This document shows, piece after piece, positions 50,881 through 60,161 of a stretch of DNA of 64,000 nt (the first letter of the stretch is position 1; each line of letters begins with the position of its first letter). The notes beneath the pieces were generated by a model that searched no databases, was not told where the DNA came from, and saw only the letters and a program-made list of their open reading frames with translations. Source of the stretch: Bacteroidota bacterium. Its GTDB lineage: Bacteria; Bacteroidota; Bacteroidia; Chitinophagales; Chitinophagaceae. The stretch spans positions 395,173 through 459,172 of the forward strand of contig JADJSG010000005.1 of assembly GCA_016711825.1 (NCBI GenBank), written 5' to 3'. The position numbers and the translations under genes were made by a program.

Positions 50881-51214
50881 GAAAATACCTAATAACAACC
50901 AATCTTTTGTCGCAGACAACAAAATTACAAACTACCTGCTAAGTGAAATGCACGAAATAGGAAAGCATAAAGCAGACTTTTTCAAGCGTTTCGGTTTTGA
51001 CTTATCAGACGTTGAAACATTCAAAGTTTCACTCGTTCAACATTCTATTGACAGAGACATTGAAAAAACAAAAGATTCAGACTTTGGAATTAAATATGAA
51101 TTGAAGTGTGAAATCAAAACTCCTGACAAGAGAAATCCTTGCATAGTAACCGTATGGATAGTTGAGAAAGGACAACAAGAACCCAAATTAGTAACGGCTT
51201 ATCCTGCAAAATGA
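50881..51214 (+). CDS. DUF6883-like protein
   Basis: About 110 residues from the ATG at 50881 (MKIPNNNQSFVADNKITNYL). The pattern of YLLSEMHEIGKHKADFF, then LFDLS-like sequence, EYLKC-like strands, and a final VTVWIVEKGQQEPKLVTAYPAK matches the DUF6883 family as I remember it, which often lies next to DUF4926. It starts 3 bp after the restriction subunit stop, so it belongs to the operon. The function is unknown; a toxin or partner of the DUF4926-like tail is speculation. It is the last gene before the repeat-rich DNA. Confidence 0.65.
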
Positions 51215-51277
51215 CATGAAAAAATAAAGCGCTTCACAAACAAAACATAACTAAGCCGCAAATACCAAAGTGTTCCT

Positions 51278-51300
51278 CCACTGGCTTGAGAATGAGGTGC
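51278..51300 (+). repeat. Island repeat motif, copy 1
   Basis: CCACTGGCTTGAGAATGAGG followed by TGC. It differs from copy 2 at two bases; the two copies are 44 bp apart, start to start. Confidence 0.7.
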
Positions 51301-51321
51301 ATTGCCATCTCACTGGCTTCC

Positions 51322-51344
51322 CCACTGGCGCGAGAATGAGGTGC
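51322..51344 (+). repeat. Island repeat motif, copy 2
   Basis: CCACTGGCGCGAGAATGAGG followed by TGC. This copy is nearest to the family consensus CYACTRGCGCGAGAATGAGG. Confidence 0.7.
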
Positions 51345-51372
51345 AGGCCTTCGTGCGCTGGCTTCTCGTGCA

Positions 51373-51465
51373 GGTAGTATTGCATGACCAAACAAGTCAT
51401 ACGTCCCTGTTATCTGCTATCTTACAAGGCTCAGGAAGCTAGACCGCGAGGCAACGCTTCATTCC
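51373..51465 (+). repeat. 93-bp direct repeat, left copy
   Basis: A 93-bp stretch starting GGTAGTATTGCATGACCAAA. It matches 53327-53419 at 86 of 93 positions without gaps and in the same orientation. The two copies enclose the PD-(D/E)XK nuclease gene. Confidence 0.85.
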
Positions 51466-51501
51466 TGAGGCAGAATGAGAATATTGGAATTTTTTACTCT
51501 T

Positions 51502-51523
51502 CCACTAGCCCGAGAATAAGTCG
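51502..51523 (+). repeat. Island repeat motif, copy 3
   Basis: CCACTAGCCCGAGAATAAG and then TCG, a degenerate copy of the same motif, at the start of a longer block. Confidence 0.55.
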
Positions 51524-51660
51524 CGGCTAATGTGCTGGCTTCGCGTGCTGAATTGTGCAAATAGCATTACTTGATAGCCAACTTTAAAAATCTCATAGCA
51601 TGAGAAGCTTGTGTGCCAAGATAATGACCCACAAAACCACAGCCCTTTTTCTCGCGCTAA
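51518..51660 (+). repeat. Longer degenerate repeat block, left copy
   Basis: Shares ordered words with 57251-57380: AAGTCGC, GCTGGCTTC, GTGCTG, TTGTG, ACAAAACCAC and CTCGCGCT. The order and spacing are similar, but with gaps, so it is an older or faster-changing relative. Confidence 0.5.
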
Positions 51661-51711
51661 ATTTGGAGGCCTTATAGTAGCTTAAGTCAATGTCGCTGGA
51701 TATGGTATGAA

Positions 51712-52957
51712 TTAAGATAGGGATGGACTGGTATGAAGAGTGTTATCTTTTAACAATTCAGTAGAACCAATAACATCATAAACGTCATTTACATATTTAT
51801 GTACTTTTGACGGAAATTCCCAAATAAAATCCTGCCAATTTGTTTCGTACTCTAATGAATCAGCAATCCATAACCAATTTTGATATCCCAAAACATTGCT
51901 TTCATATACATTAGTTATTATTTTGGCTGTTTCAATTTTATTTCGATCGGGAATGATAAAAGATTCATCTTCGGTCATTGGATAAAATCCTACCCTCATA
52001 TTTAAAAATTTGTCATCTGCCAAATAATATGACCAACGATATTGGTCACATTGCCTGTGAAACGAAAATCCGGTATCTTTTCCGTTGAGTGATACATGGT
52101 TTTGAATAATTAAATTATGCCGATTTTCAGCCTTAAAAGTTCCTTAATCCTAAATAAGGCTTCATTCAGAATTGAACTTTTTATTTCAATTTCTGAGTCT
52201 ATTATCTGGTTTGCAGCTAAAATATTTTCCCTGCTTGAAATTATTTCATTTATGATTTCTGTGCTGATTTTTTGGTCACTCATTTGATTGGTTAGTTTAT
52301 TAATTAAAAATATATATTGTTTTATTATTTCCCGCAGCATCGGTTGGTCTACTGCTTCTTTTTTGCAGAATTGCAACCAGTTTGAAATGTGATCCTTATA
52401 ACTAATATTGAAATAATCTTTATCACATTCCATTTTTTCTGAGTTGTTTGCGATACTTGCATCACATGGGGAATCACCGTTCAATGTAAGGTAAAGAAGT
52501 AAAGAGGTTTCTCTGAAGTTCCTGTATCTAAGTAATTGTTTTCCTGATCGCCAGCTCCGATCTTGTTCTCAATTATAATATTTATTCCATTTACTAAGAT
52601 CCGGATATCTACCTGTCCTCCAGCTTCTTCTCCGTCCAGATCATTTCTGGCACCTAATCTTTTTTCGATAAATATCTTGCTCTCTTTTACGGGTAGAAAT
52701 TTAGACTGATATTCTTTAATTTTATCCCTATCAGGAAGCGCAAATATAAATAGCTCTAAAAAGCGTGTGCCCATTCCATGGCTACCGTTTTCATCCAATA
52801 AATTACCCAGAAAAGCAGTATGCAATCTGACTTCTTTCCGTTCGAATTGAAGAATTGAAAAAATATTATAGTTTTCTCCTGTCAGTTTGTTTATCCCTTC
52901 ATACTTTTTATTAATTGCTTTCACCTGTGTTAGTAATGTCCCGATAGAGTTGTTCAT
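51712..52957 (-). CDS. PD-(D/E)XK nuclease superfamily protein (PDDEXK_4-like), frameshifted twice
   Basis: About 415 residues after repair. The N-terminal part has NIFSILQFERKEVRLHTAFL and HGMGTRFLELF. The nuclease core is GGQVDIRILVNG (Asp) and IIIENKIGAGDQENQ (Glu, Lys), the D...ExK pattern, then RYRNFRE and YLTLNG. A helical region and a C-terminal domain (FHRQCDQYRWSYY, FIIPDRNKIETAKI) follow, as in the PDDEXK_4 family. Breaks lie near 52538-52544 and at A4 (52135-52138); one added base at each restores the frame. It stands alone between two 93-bp direct repeats, opposite in strand to its neighbours. It is probably a defence nuclease; the target is unknown. Confidence 0.75.
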
Positions 52958-53114
52958 GTATGTGCTAAGATTTTAATATTTTTAAATGTCAATTTAAATA
53001 GAATCGATAAGTAAATTATAAGTGTTGACAATAATAATGAGAATTTATTGAAATTCAAAGTAGTTCATTGTCAGAGAGGTCTTGTAGAATCCGGTGAAAA
53101 GCGCTGGACGAAAT

Positions 53115-53174
53115 ATTCTATCAACAAATCAATGTAAAATAACCCTCATTATTTTGATAGTACGTTGATAGAAT
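53115..53174. repeat. 11-bp perfect inverted repeat
   Basis: ATTCTATCAAC (53115-53125) and GTTGATAGAAT (53164-53174) are exact inverse complements, 38 bp apart. It could be a binding site or the remnant of an element end. Confidence 0.5.
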
Positions 53175-53276
53175 CGCAATTATATTTATCAAAATGCTTG
53201 AAATTCAGCATTTTAGAGATAGTCTGTTATCAACATTCAATTTACCGAACAGTGAATTTATTGTCGGACTCTATCT

Positions 53277-53296
53277 CTACTAGCGCGAGAATGGGG
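53277..53296 (+). repeat. Island repeat motif, copy 4
   Basis: CTACTAGCGCGAGAATGGGG, a variant of the island motif, 30 bp before the right 93-bp repeat. In the left block the same motif also precedes the 93-bp repeat, at similar distance. Confidence 0.6.
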
Positions 53297-53326
53297 TTTT
53301 GCTAATGTGAGATGGATTCTCCTTCT

Positions 53327-53419
53327 GGTAGTATTGCATGACCAAACAAGTCAAACGCCCCTGTTTTCTGCTATCTGACAAGGCTCAGGAAGCTAGGCGG
53401 CGAGGCAACGCATCATTCC
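53327..53419 (+). repeat. 93-bp direct repeat, right copy
   Basis: Matches 51373-51465 at 86 of 93 positions without gaps. It is followed by CCCGCGCTAGAATGAGG, another partial copy of the motif. Confidence 0.85.
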
Positions 53420-53607
53420 CGCGCTAGAATGAGGAGTGAATATTTCTCTACCCTTAATAATTTTTAATTTGACATTAAAATTGATACTCTTGGAAGAAAA
53501 ATGAATTACCTTAGCTTATATAAATGAATCCTTCATTTTAAAAACAAAATAACATCAATGTATCATTTAAAAAAATGTGCCATTAAAACTTGCCGAATAT
53601 ATAATTT

Positions 53608-55138
53608 ATGAAATATTTTATTCTATTTCTTTTATTTATTCAACTAGGAATATTTGCAAAGAATGCAAATGCACAAGCAGAAAAATCGAATAGTTTTGAA
53701 GAATTTATTAATGGTCAAAAGTATGCTTATATCGTTTTTCCAGATGAATTATGCAATAAAATAAAAGTTGACCAATTTAACACAGGTGCATTTGTACTTT
53801 CTGGGGTTCAAAAGTATTTATATAAATTAGGATTTCTGAATGTAAAATGGGGATCAATAAGTGAATTTAACATGAATGATATCCCTTCCTATTGTAATTT
53901 AACAAGAGTTTTTCCGACATGGGATGTCACCAATAAATATTTAATATATTTTAAACTTACCTATTTTGATTGTCTTGGCCATAAATATGAAATGGAGCTG
54001 AATAAAGATATTGACTTAGCTACCTCAAGTAATATAATTATCAATAATATATTTAATGGTTGTATGAGTTTATATAGGAACAGCATTGATTCAGAGCAAT
54101 CAGTTTCATTAAAATTGCCAAAAGAGCTTACTGAATGGACTGAAACAAGTTTGAGAAGGGACTATTTTTCGAAAGGACACGATTCTTTTGAAGGTATTTA
54201 TGAAATATCAAAACAGAATATTAATGAACCAAACTACAAACTTGCAGTTGTCAAATCTAATAAAGGTTATAATATTATTTATCTTACAGGTGCAAATAAT
54301 TACTTGGATTGGCAGGAAGGTGAAATAAAAGCGACTCTAGAATCAACAGCTATTGCAGGTACTTATAAAGCAAACTGGGTAAGAAGCGATAAAATACTTC
54401 ACAGTGACGCTTTTGTTACTTTTAATAATGGAATCCTTACTGTGTCTATAGGAAGTTTAATATTAACTTTTATAAAAACATTTCCCAACAATGCCAATGA
54501 AGGTAGATATTCTAGTTCAGGCTCTGGATTTGCTATTAGTTCTAATGGATTTATAGCAACAAATCATCATGTTATTGATAACGCATTTGAGATCAATATC
54601 CGTGGTATCAATGGCGATTTTTCAAAAGCATATCCAGCTGAAATTATTGCAGATGATAAAAAACAATGACCTTGCAATACTAAGAATAAAAAACCCAAAT
54701 GAAAGAGCCTTAGGTGATATTCCTTATGATATTAAATTGAAAGGGACTGATGTAGGTGCAACAATTTTTGCAATGGGATATCCTTTACGTAATATCATGG
54801 GAGACGAAGTTAAAGTAACAAATGGTATTATAAGCTCCAAATCAGGCTTTCAAGGTAACTTAACTTTATATCAAATTTCAGCATCTGTACAACCAGGAAA
54901 CAGTGGTGGGCCACTTTTCGACTCATATGGTAGTGTGATTGGGATTGTAAATGCTAAAATTATCAAAGCAGAAGCCGAAAACGTATCATATGCAGTAAAA
55001 TCTTCTTACTTATTAAATCTAATCGATAATATTTCTGAACTTAATAATAATATTTTAACCAGTAAATCAAATAGTAAATCAATTGTGGATCAAGTAAAAC
55101 TATTCAAGAATTTTATTTACATAATCGAAGTAAAATAA
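53608..55138 (+). CDS. Secreted trypsin-like serine protease, frameshifted once
   Basis: About 509 residues after repair. The signal peptide ends at NANAQ. Residues 25-150 form an alpha/beta domain (GQKYAYIVFPDEL, VQKYLYKLGF). A beta domain follows (FEGIYEISKQNINEPNYKLAVVK, AGTYKANW). The S1C protease part has His in ATNHHVIDNA, Asp in NNDLAILRI and Ser in QPGNSGGPLF, all intact. The frame breaks at A6 (54658-54663); one base fewer gives ADDKNNDLAI. There is no PDZ domain, so it is not a classical DegP. It lies 139 bp before another secreted protein whose first domain looks similar. Confidence 0.82.
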
Positions 55139-55277
55139 ATCATCCCCTGCTAGCGGGAGTGAGAGGCTAAGTAAAAGTGCGCTAGTTGCTCGTGTTACAA
55201 TAAAAATATAGTAACACAAGAATCCCCCCCTTTTTTAATTTGCCCGTATATTTATAGCTTATTTAAAAAAAATCATA

Positions 55278-56366
55278 ATGAGTAAACATATAAAATTACT
55301 TGCCTGCCTTCTTCTTCTATCTATTGGAAGCATTCAAGCACAACAATTTCTAAAACTAACGCCTGTTGAAAATTCATTTACATCCAAAAAGCCGATTGCA
55401 TCAATTTATAAAAACAAGAGTGAAATAAATGTAATTCTGAGAAATTCATCATACGATCTTGTACGTCCGGAAAGAAACTCCTATGCTTTAGGGAATTTGT
55501 TTAATGTAATAGAAAAGGAATTTATACGCCAAGGTTTAAATGTCAAAGATGCATCCCTCTTTAAATTAGACAAGGAAAACACTGACAATAATGTTGACAT
55601 AATGATTGACTTAGCCGATGCTGACTGGGTAGAAATTACCACAAATAAGTTCTATGATAAAAATGACAAGGAAAAACAAACACGAGATTTAGAAGGCTTT
55701 AAAATGTATGGATTAAAATTAGATTTTAGATTAGTTGATGTGCAAAGTAATGAGGTTATAGGCTTTTATACTTTCGGATTCACACCATGTACACAAGGGT
55801 GTCAGGTTAAAATAAAGGGCAAAGGTGTTGTAGAGTTTGTTGACAAAAAACAAACGCGTTATACCGGAAAATATGAAATGAATAAAGATATTGATGAAGG
55901 GTATGAAACGTTTTGCAAAACTGTTGCGACTTCATTAGCAAAAGTATTGAAGAAGAATACCGAAGTTGAGTCAATCTTTGACGAAACTAAAGAAGCTTTT
56001 GAAAAAGCAAGAAAAGATGTTTTCAAATACTTTCCAGTAAGTTATTTCTTCAACAATAATAATGTTGGTACAATTTCCAAATCTAAGAATATTTACGTAA
56101 GTAATTTTAACGGTGAAAATATTGCTCAGGATATTGAAACTGTATTTTCAAACAAAGGTTTCAAAATTACTCAAGATGTGAGTAAAGCTGATTACTTTTT
56201 ATTTTATTATAAAGGGACAATGATTAAAGGCGGACCGGATAGACCTTGCGTTCAATTTCAATTTATAGATGCAAAATCTCTACAAAAGTTAGCAGGTGCA
56301 GCTTACAAGTTTCGAAGAAGTGACTATATAGAGGAGAGCATATTGCTTTTTGTTGATAGCTTATAA
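55278..56366 (+). CDS. Secreted protein of unknown function, companion of the trypsin-like protease
   Basis: A 362-residue intact protein with signal peptide (LLACLLLLSIGSIQAQ). It seems to hold two alpha/beta units: one at about 25-120 (LGNLFNVIEKEFIRQGLNVKD, then VDIMIDLADADWVEI) and one near 270-350 (IYVSNFNGENIAQDIETVF, KADYFLFYY). Both have a helix followed by a strand with an acidic loop, and the neighbouring protease has a similar first domain. Two Cys (CTQGC) lie mid-protein. No family is recognised. It is the last gene with an unbroken frame before the damaged part of the window. Confidence 0.65.
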   Translation: MSKHIKLLACLLLLSIGSIQAQQFLKLTPVENSFTSKKPIASIYKNKSEINVILRNSSYDLVRPERNSYALGNLFNVIEKEFIRQGLNVKDASLFKLDKENTDNNVDIMIDLADADWVEITTNKFYDKNDKEKQTRDLEGFKMYGLKLDFRLVDVQSNEVIGFYTFGFTPCTQGCQVKIKGKGVVEFVDKKQTRYTGKYEMNKDIDEGYETFCKTVATSLAKVLKKNTEVESIFDETKEAFEKARKDVFKYFPVSYFFNNNNVGTISKSKNIYVSNFNGENIAQDIETVFSNKGFKITQDVSKADYFLFYYKGTMIKGGPDRPCVQFQFIDAKSLQKLAGAAYKFRRSDYIEESILLFVDSL

Positions 56367-56448
56367 TCACTCACGCAGTAAGAGTAATCTTAACAAGATT
56401 GACTTAAAGCGTTTAAACATTGTGCATTGGGAATTAACTCTAAACGAG

Positions 56449-57155
56449 CTATTGTTTATTATAAATTTCAAATACCTTATTTAACTCATTCACAGCTTTG
56501 ATGTTTTTGTAGAAACCATAACCATAAGCTCCAAGTCCAACAGCTGCAGTCACACCACCCACTGCAGGAGTGTTGAATTTCTATCTTCTTTTTCTTGTAG
56601 ATACACATTATCAACTACAAAATAGCCCCTAACAATCAGCACCACAGAGGCAGGCCAGATGATCACGCTGGCAATTTTGTTGGTTCTGTGAAATTTATTC
56701 AATTGTTTCACCGCTGCTTTATTGTCTTTAATCATGGTGCGCAAAGAACTGACATTGTACTTGACCATTTTGCCCTCCTCGCCCTTTTGCTATAAATCTT
56801 TCAGTTTGTTTCTGTTCCTGGTCTCCATCGTTCCATTTGAATTCATAGTGGTTCTTGTAGTGGGTTTCTGTCCGATAGTAAAAATTTACCTTCCCGTGAA
56901 CATACCTTCTGAAAATTTTTATTATACTGTTTATAATAAATCCCATTATCCTGATATCCTTTTACTTCATTAACCGCATACTTACCTCCATTCGCTTTTA
57001 ATTTATTGGTGAAGAAAAAATTATCGTTAATCTTCTGGCCATCCAAATTAACAGTCTCCCCATTTAATAACTCAATGTAATTACCGGCATTCTTTTGAGA
57101 AAATCCATTGAAAAGGTAATAACAATACTAATAATGTAAGTGTTGGTTTCATCAT
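56449..57155 (-). pseudogene. Secreted or membrane protein of unknown function, several frameshifts
   Basis: The reading frame can be followed from a signal-peptide-like start at 57155 or 57152 (MKPTLTLLVLLLPFQWIF) through NAGNYIELLNGETVNLDGQK, KVCSREGKF, then MVKYNVSSLRTMIKDNK. A hydrophobic segment follows (SVIIWPASVVLIVRGYFVV), and the end is AAVGLGAYGYGFYKN with FEIYNKQ at the stop. At least three frame changes are needed. A beta-rich N-terminal half and a transmembrane C-terminal half are visible. Nothing indicates function. The density of breaks rises sharply from here to the right. Confidence 0.55.
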
Positions 57156-57628
57156 AAAAATTTTTTCGGACAAAGTACTATTCTTTTAAACACATCCAAC
57201 CTTTTGAGTGAATATTATTTGATTTTATTTAAAACTCCTATGCGGGTGAACAAGTCGCTTCGAATATTAGCTGGCTTCTTGTGCTGGGTTGTGTCAAAGG
57301 CTTTACAAGTCAGCAAACTCATAAAAAACTTTTAACACAAGATGCCATCACACAAAACCACCACCTCTATCTCGCGCTTGATTAGGATTAGATTGATGAT
57401 CAAATCATTGTTTGTATCCTAATGTTGCGGTGAAGATATATGTGCTATGGCATTTAATGTGACAAAATAATACCAATGTGAAATAAAGCTTAGTCGAAAG
57501 TCCTTTTTGTGAAAAAAATTATTTATAATGTCTAAAAATATGGGTTGTATACCCTTCACATGAATCATGAAAATACAATGTATGCATACAGAGACTAGCT
57601 ATTATATGTATTCGGTGTTAAAAAGATC
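57156..57628. other. Intergenic region holding a repeat block
   Basis: About 470 bp without a gene. It includes the right-hand relative of the long repeat block (57251-57380); the remaining AT-rich sequence shows nothing I can name. Confidence 0.5.
57251..57380 (+). repeat. Longer degenerate repeat block, right copy
   Basis: Relative of 51518-51660, with the shared words AAGTCGC, GCTGGCTTC, GTGCTG, ACAAAACCAC and CTCGCGCT in the same order. It marks the right limit of the repeat family seen in this window. Confidence 0.5.
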
Positions 57629-60148
57629 CTATTCTTTGGTAAACTTCATTGTTTTTATTTCGCCATTTCGAAACCACTTTTTATCATATACATGCCTTTA
57701 CTCAACGACGCACATGAAACCCTTGTTTGCTGGTTTGCCGATTCCCCTTTGAATATTTCCTTGCCATACATATATCGTATATGAAATAGGTAAATGAATT
57801 GGCAGATGATGAAATATTTAATGTCTCCTTTACTGGATTTGGATAGCAAATAATTTCTGTTTTCTCAGTGTTTAAAACCATGACCGTTTTAGAATAGGTG
57901 AACTGTCCATCTTCATCCATGATTTTTAATCTGTAATAATTATTTCTCTCCGATAAATGAGGATCAGTAAAATTGTATTGATCTTTTGCCGATATAGGTA
58001 CATATCCAATAGGGAGCATACTCATTTCCATTTATACTGTTTCTATTTCAAAACCAGCCACTTGTTGCATATTGGCGATTTTTCCATGATAATTGCGCTT
58101 CGTTATTCCTTTTTTGTTACTGTAAATGAAAGAAGATCAAGCGGTAAGGGTGTATTGCCGGTATGTATCCAAAATTCGCTAAAGCCAGATACATCAAATT
58201 GTAAGTATCGTTGACCAAAGGCAGTACCTGTCATCAGACTTGTGCAGAAGGTGTCAAGGTCAAAGTACCACCAGCTGGGTTATAAATACCATCTCCATTG
58301 GCGCCATTGTATTTGGTCACTACCAATTGATTATGATTGGTAAGTGAAGGTAAAGTGTTTGTAAATCAGCAAAATCGGCATCGGTATAATGCAATCGTAC
58401 TTTTTAGTTCCAACAGATTAAGACTTGTATGTATTACATAATGACGACGCATATATGGTTGCCCGTTATAGATGCCGCATTGGGCGCTACGTATACAGTA
58501 TCATTGCGGGTACCTAATGCCAGGCAATTATCTTTCACGGATGCAATCAGTCGTTGGGTGAGGCTGTGTTGTAAGAGTGTTTCCATACATTGTCGTCGTA
58601 TACAGCATCGTTAAACGTTGGCATAGCGGGTACATTGACAAACGAAGCAGCAGTACCTGAAAAATATTTATTTTGCAAATACGTATTTATCTGGGTTTTT
58701 CTGGGGCTTAAAACCCTGTTGTAAACAATGATTTCGGCATTAAAAAATTCGCCCATCACCCCGGGACAAAAGGTACAATTTGCACTTCTTTTGCCAAGAT
58801 AGAATTTATGGCTACCATAGTTATTCGTATTATTTGCATCTGTGGTGCCTGGTGTTTTATTGCAATACCCCATTCAACCAAATTTTTACCTCTTCAAAAC
58901 AATGATTTATCAAAGGTCGCATTGATTATTTTAGCGCAACCCTGGGTTTGGTTTAAGGTATTTTGGTTTATAGCCTGTATTTCCTTTTAATCCAGCCGAC
59001 ACATCGTTTTGACAACCGGGACATGAGTTATCCTGATCAGCAATATAAAAACCCGTAGTCACCACATTAACATCATCACTAAATTCCATGGGCGTAAAAC
59101 CATTTGCACCAATGCCTTTATATACCACAAATACTTCCGTTTGATTGGTGGTGGTAAGGTTTACAAGGGTGTAGCCAATCTGTCATCTGTAAAATCAACC
59201 ACTGGTTTATTATTCAATGCATTCGGAATGACGGTGGGTAAGGTGGTACCATCAGCAATGGCATGATTGTTGTTTCCACTTTGATCGCCCAATGGGTACT
59301 TCATTCAGTCCATTTAAGGTAATACCAGCATCTGCTTTGAGCCATAAAACAGGATCACAATTGGGTAACTGATTTTGTGCATTCGAATTGTCTGCAAATA
59401 AAATATTTGGGGCTGTACCTACCAGGTACCATTGGTGGTTGCACCCGTAGCAATGGCACTATTCTTCACCGTAATGCCAGCACCTGCGCCTGTTTCGTTG
59501 GTTTCCAGTAAGCATATAAACCCCTTCATTTCCGATGCTCCTTGAAGCATATTATTTTGAATCTCTTCTTGTGTGCGTGCGGTATGCCAATACGCACCTC
59601 ATCCATATTTGATTGTGGAACCCCTACAAAAGATCCTCCTAAATTTTGGTAAGCACCGATAACAAAGGGTCTGGGAGATATGAATACCTGTAAATACGCT
59701 CCTGCCGTTAATGTGGTTGTTGCAGCTTGCCCGTTGGTATAAATTGTAATATGGTGCCAGTTTGCACTATTGATATATGTGTCCAGGTATTAAAGGAATT
59801 AAACCTAGGGTTAATTCCGTATCTTGCCAAAGGAGCATTTGGACAAGTGCCTGAGCCACCTGGATTAATTTTGAAAATTGAATTGACCATTTTGTATTTC
59901 TACATAATAGCTCCATGTAGAACCGCACCAGCCTTTAGTAAGCGGATACACAGCTGTATTCCCATTTACGCATCAATAATATCCAAAACTCCCCAGGTCA
60001 TATCATTACTCAATGAGAGGCGCTAGCGGCATCTGGTACTGTTACATAATTGGCATTGGCATTTTAACTTGTAAGGAATTGCCAGTAATTTGTGCATGGG
60101 CCCATGAAGATAGCAACAAGGCTACAAAGAGTGTAAGTATTTTTTCAT
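57629..60148 (-). pseudogene. T9SS LamG-like protein, paralogue of the gene at 16343, many frameshifts
   Basis: Start and stop can both be located: ATG at 60148 with a signal peptide (LTLFVALLLSSWAHAQ after one added A) and a T9SS end GEIKTMKFTKE at 57629. Between them are a jelly-roll domain (NPGGSGTCPNAP, WTHISIV, AEIIVYNRVLS) and segments very like the 830-residue protein at 16343-18835, such as TGTAFGQRYLQFDVSGFSEF against TGTAFGQRFLEFDVTGFSEF. The span is 2520 bp against 2493 bp. More than ten frame changes are needed. The conserved ends and motifs argue for an intact gene read with many indels, but decay cannot be excluded. Confidence 0.7.
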
Positions 60149-60161
60149 AAATAGATTTAAA

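Larger units (their letters stand above)
51215..51711. other. Repeat-rich non-coding region
   Basis: About 500 bp without a gene and clearly less AT-rich than its neighbours. It carries three copies of a roughly 20-bp motif, one copy of a 93-bp repeat and a longer block with a relative at 57.3 kb. Each is listed separately. Confidence 0.7.
52958..53607. other. Repeat-containing non-coding region
   Basis: About 650 bp without a gene. It holds an inverted repeat, one copy of the 20-bp motif and the right copy of the 93-bp repeat; the rest is AT-rich and featureless. Confidence 0.6.

Noticed and set aside
51278..53419. CRISPR array
   Set aside because: The repeats are few, irregularly spaced and degenerate, with no uniform spacers and no cas genes.
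45372..57400. Integron cassette array
   Set aside because: Genes lie on both strands, no integron integrase is seen, and the repeats do not show clear attC core sites.
45372..57400. Transposon or prophage
   Set aside because: No transposase, phage structural gene or integrase is recognisable, and no terminal inverted repeats bound the region.
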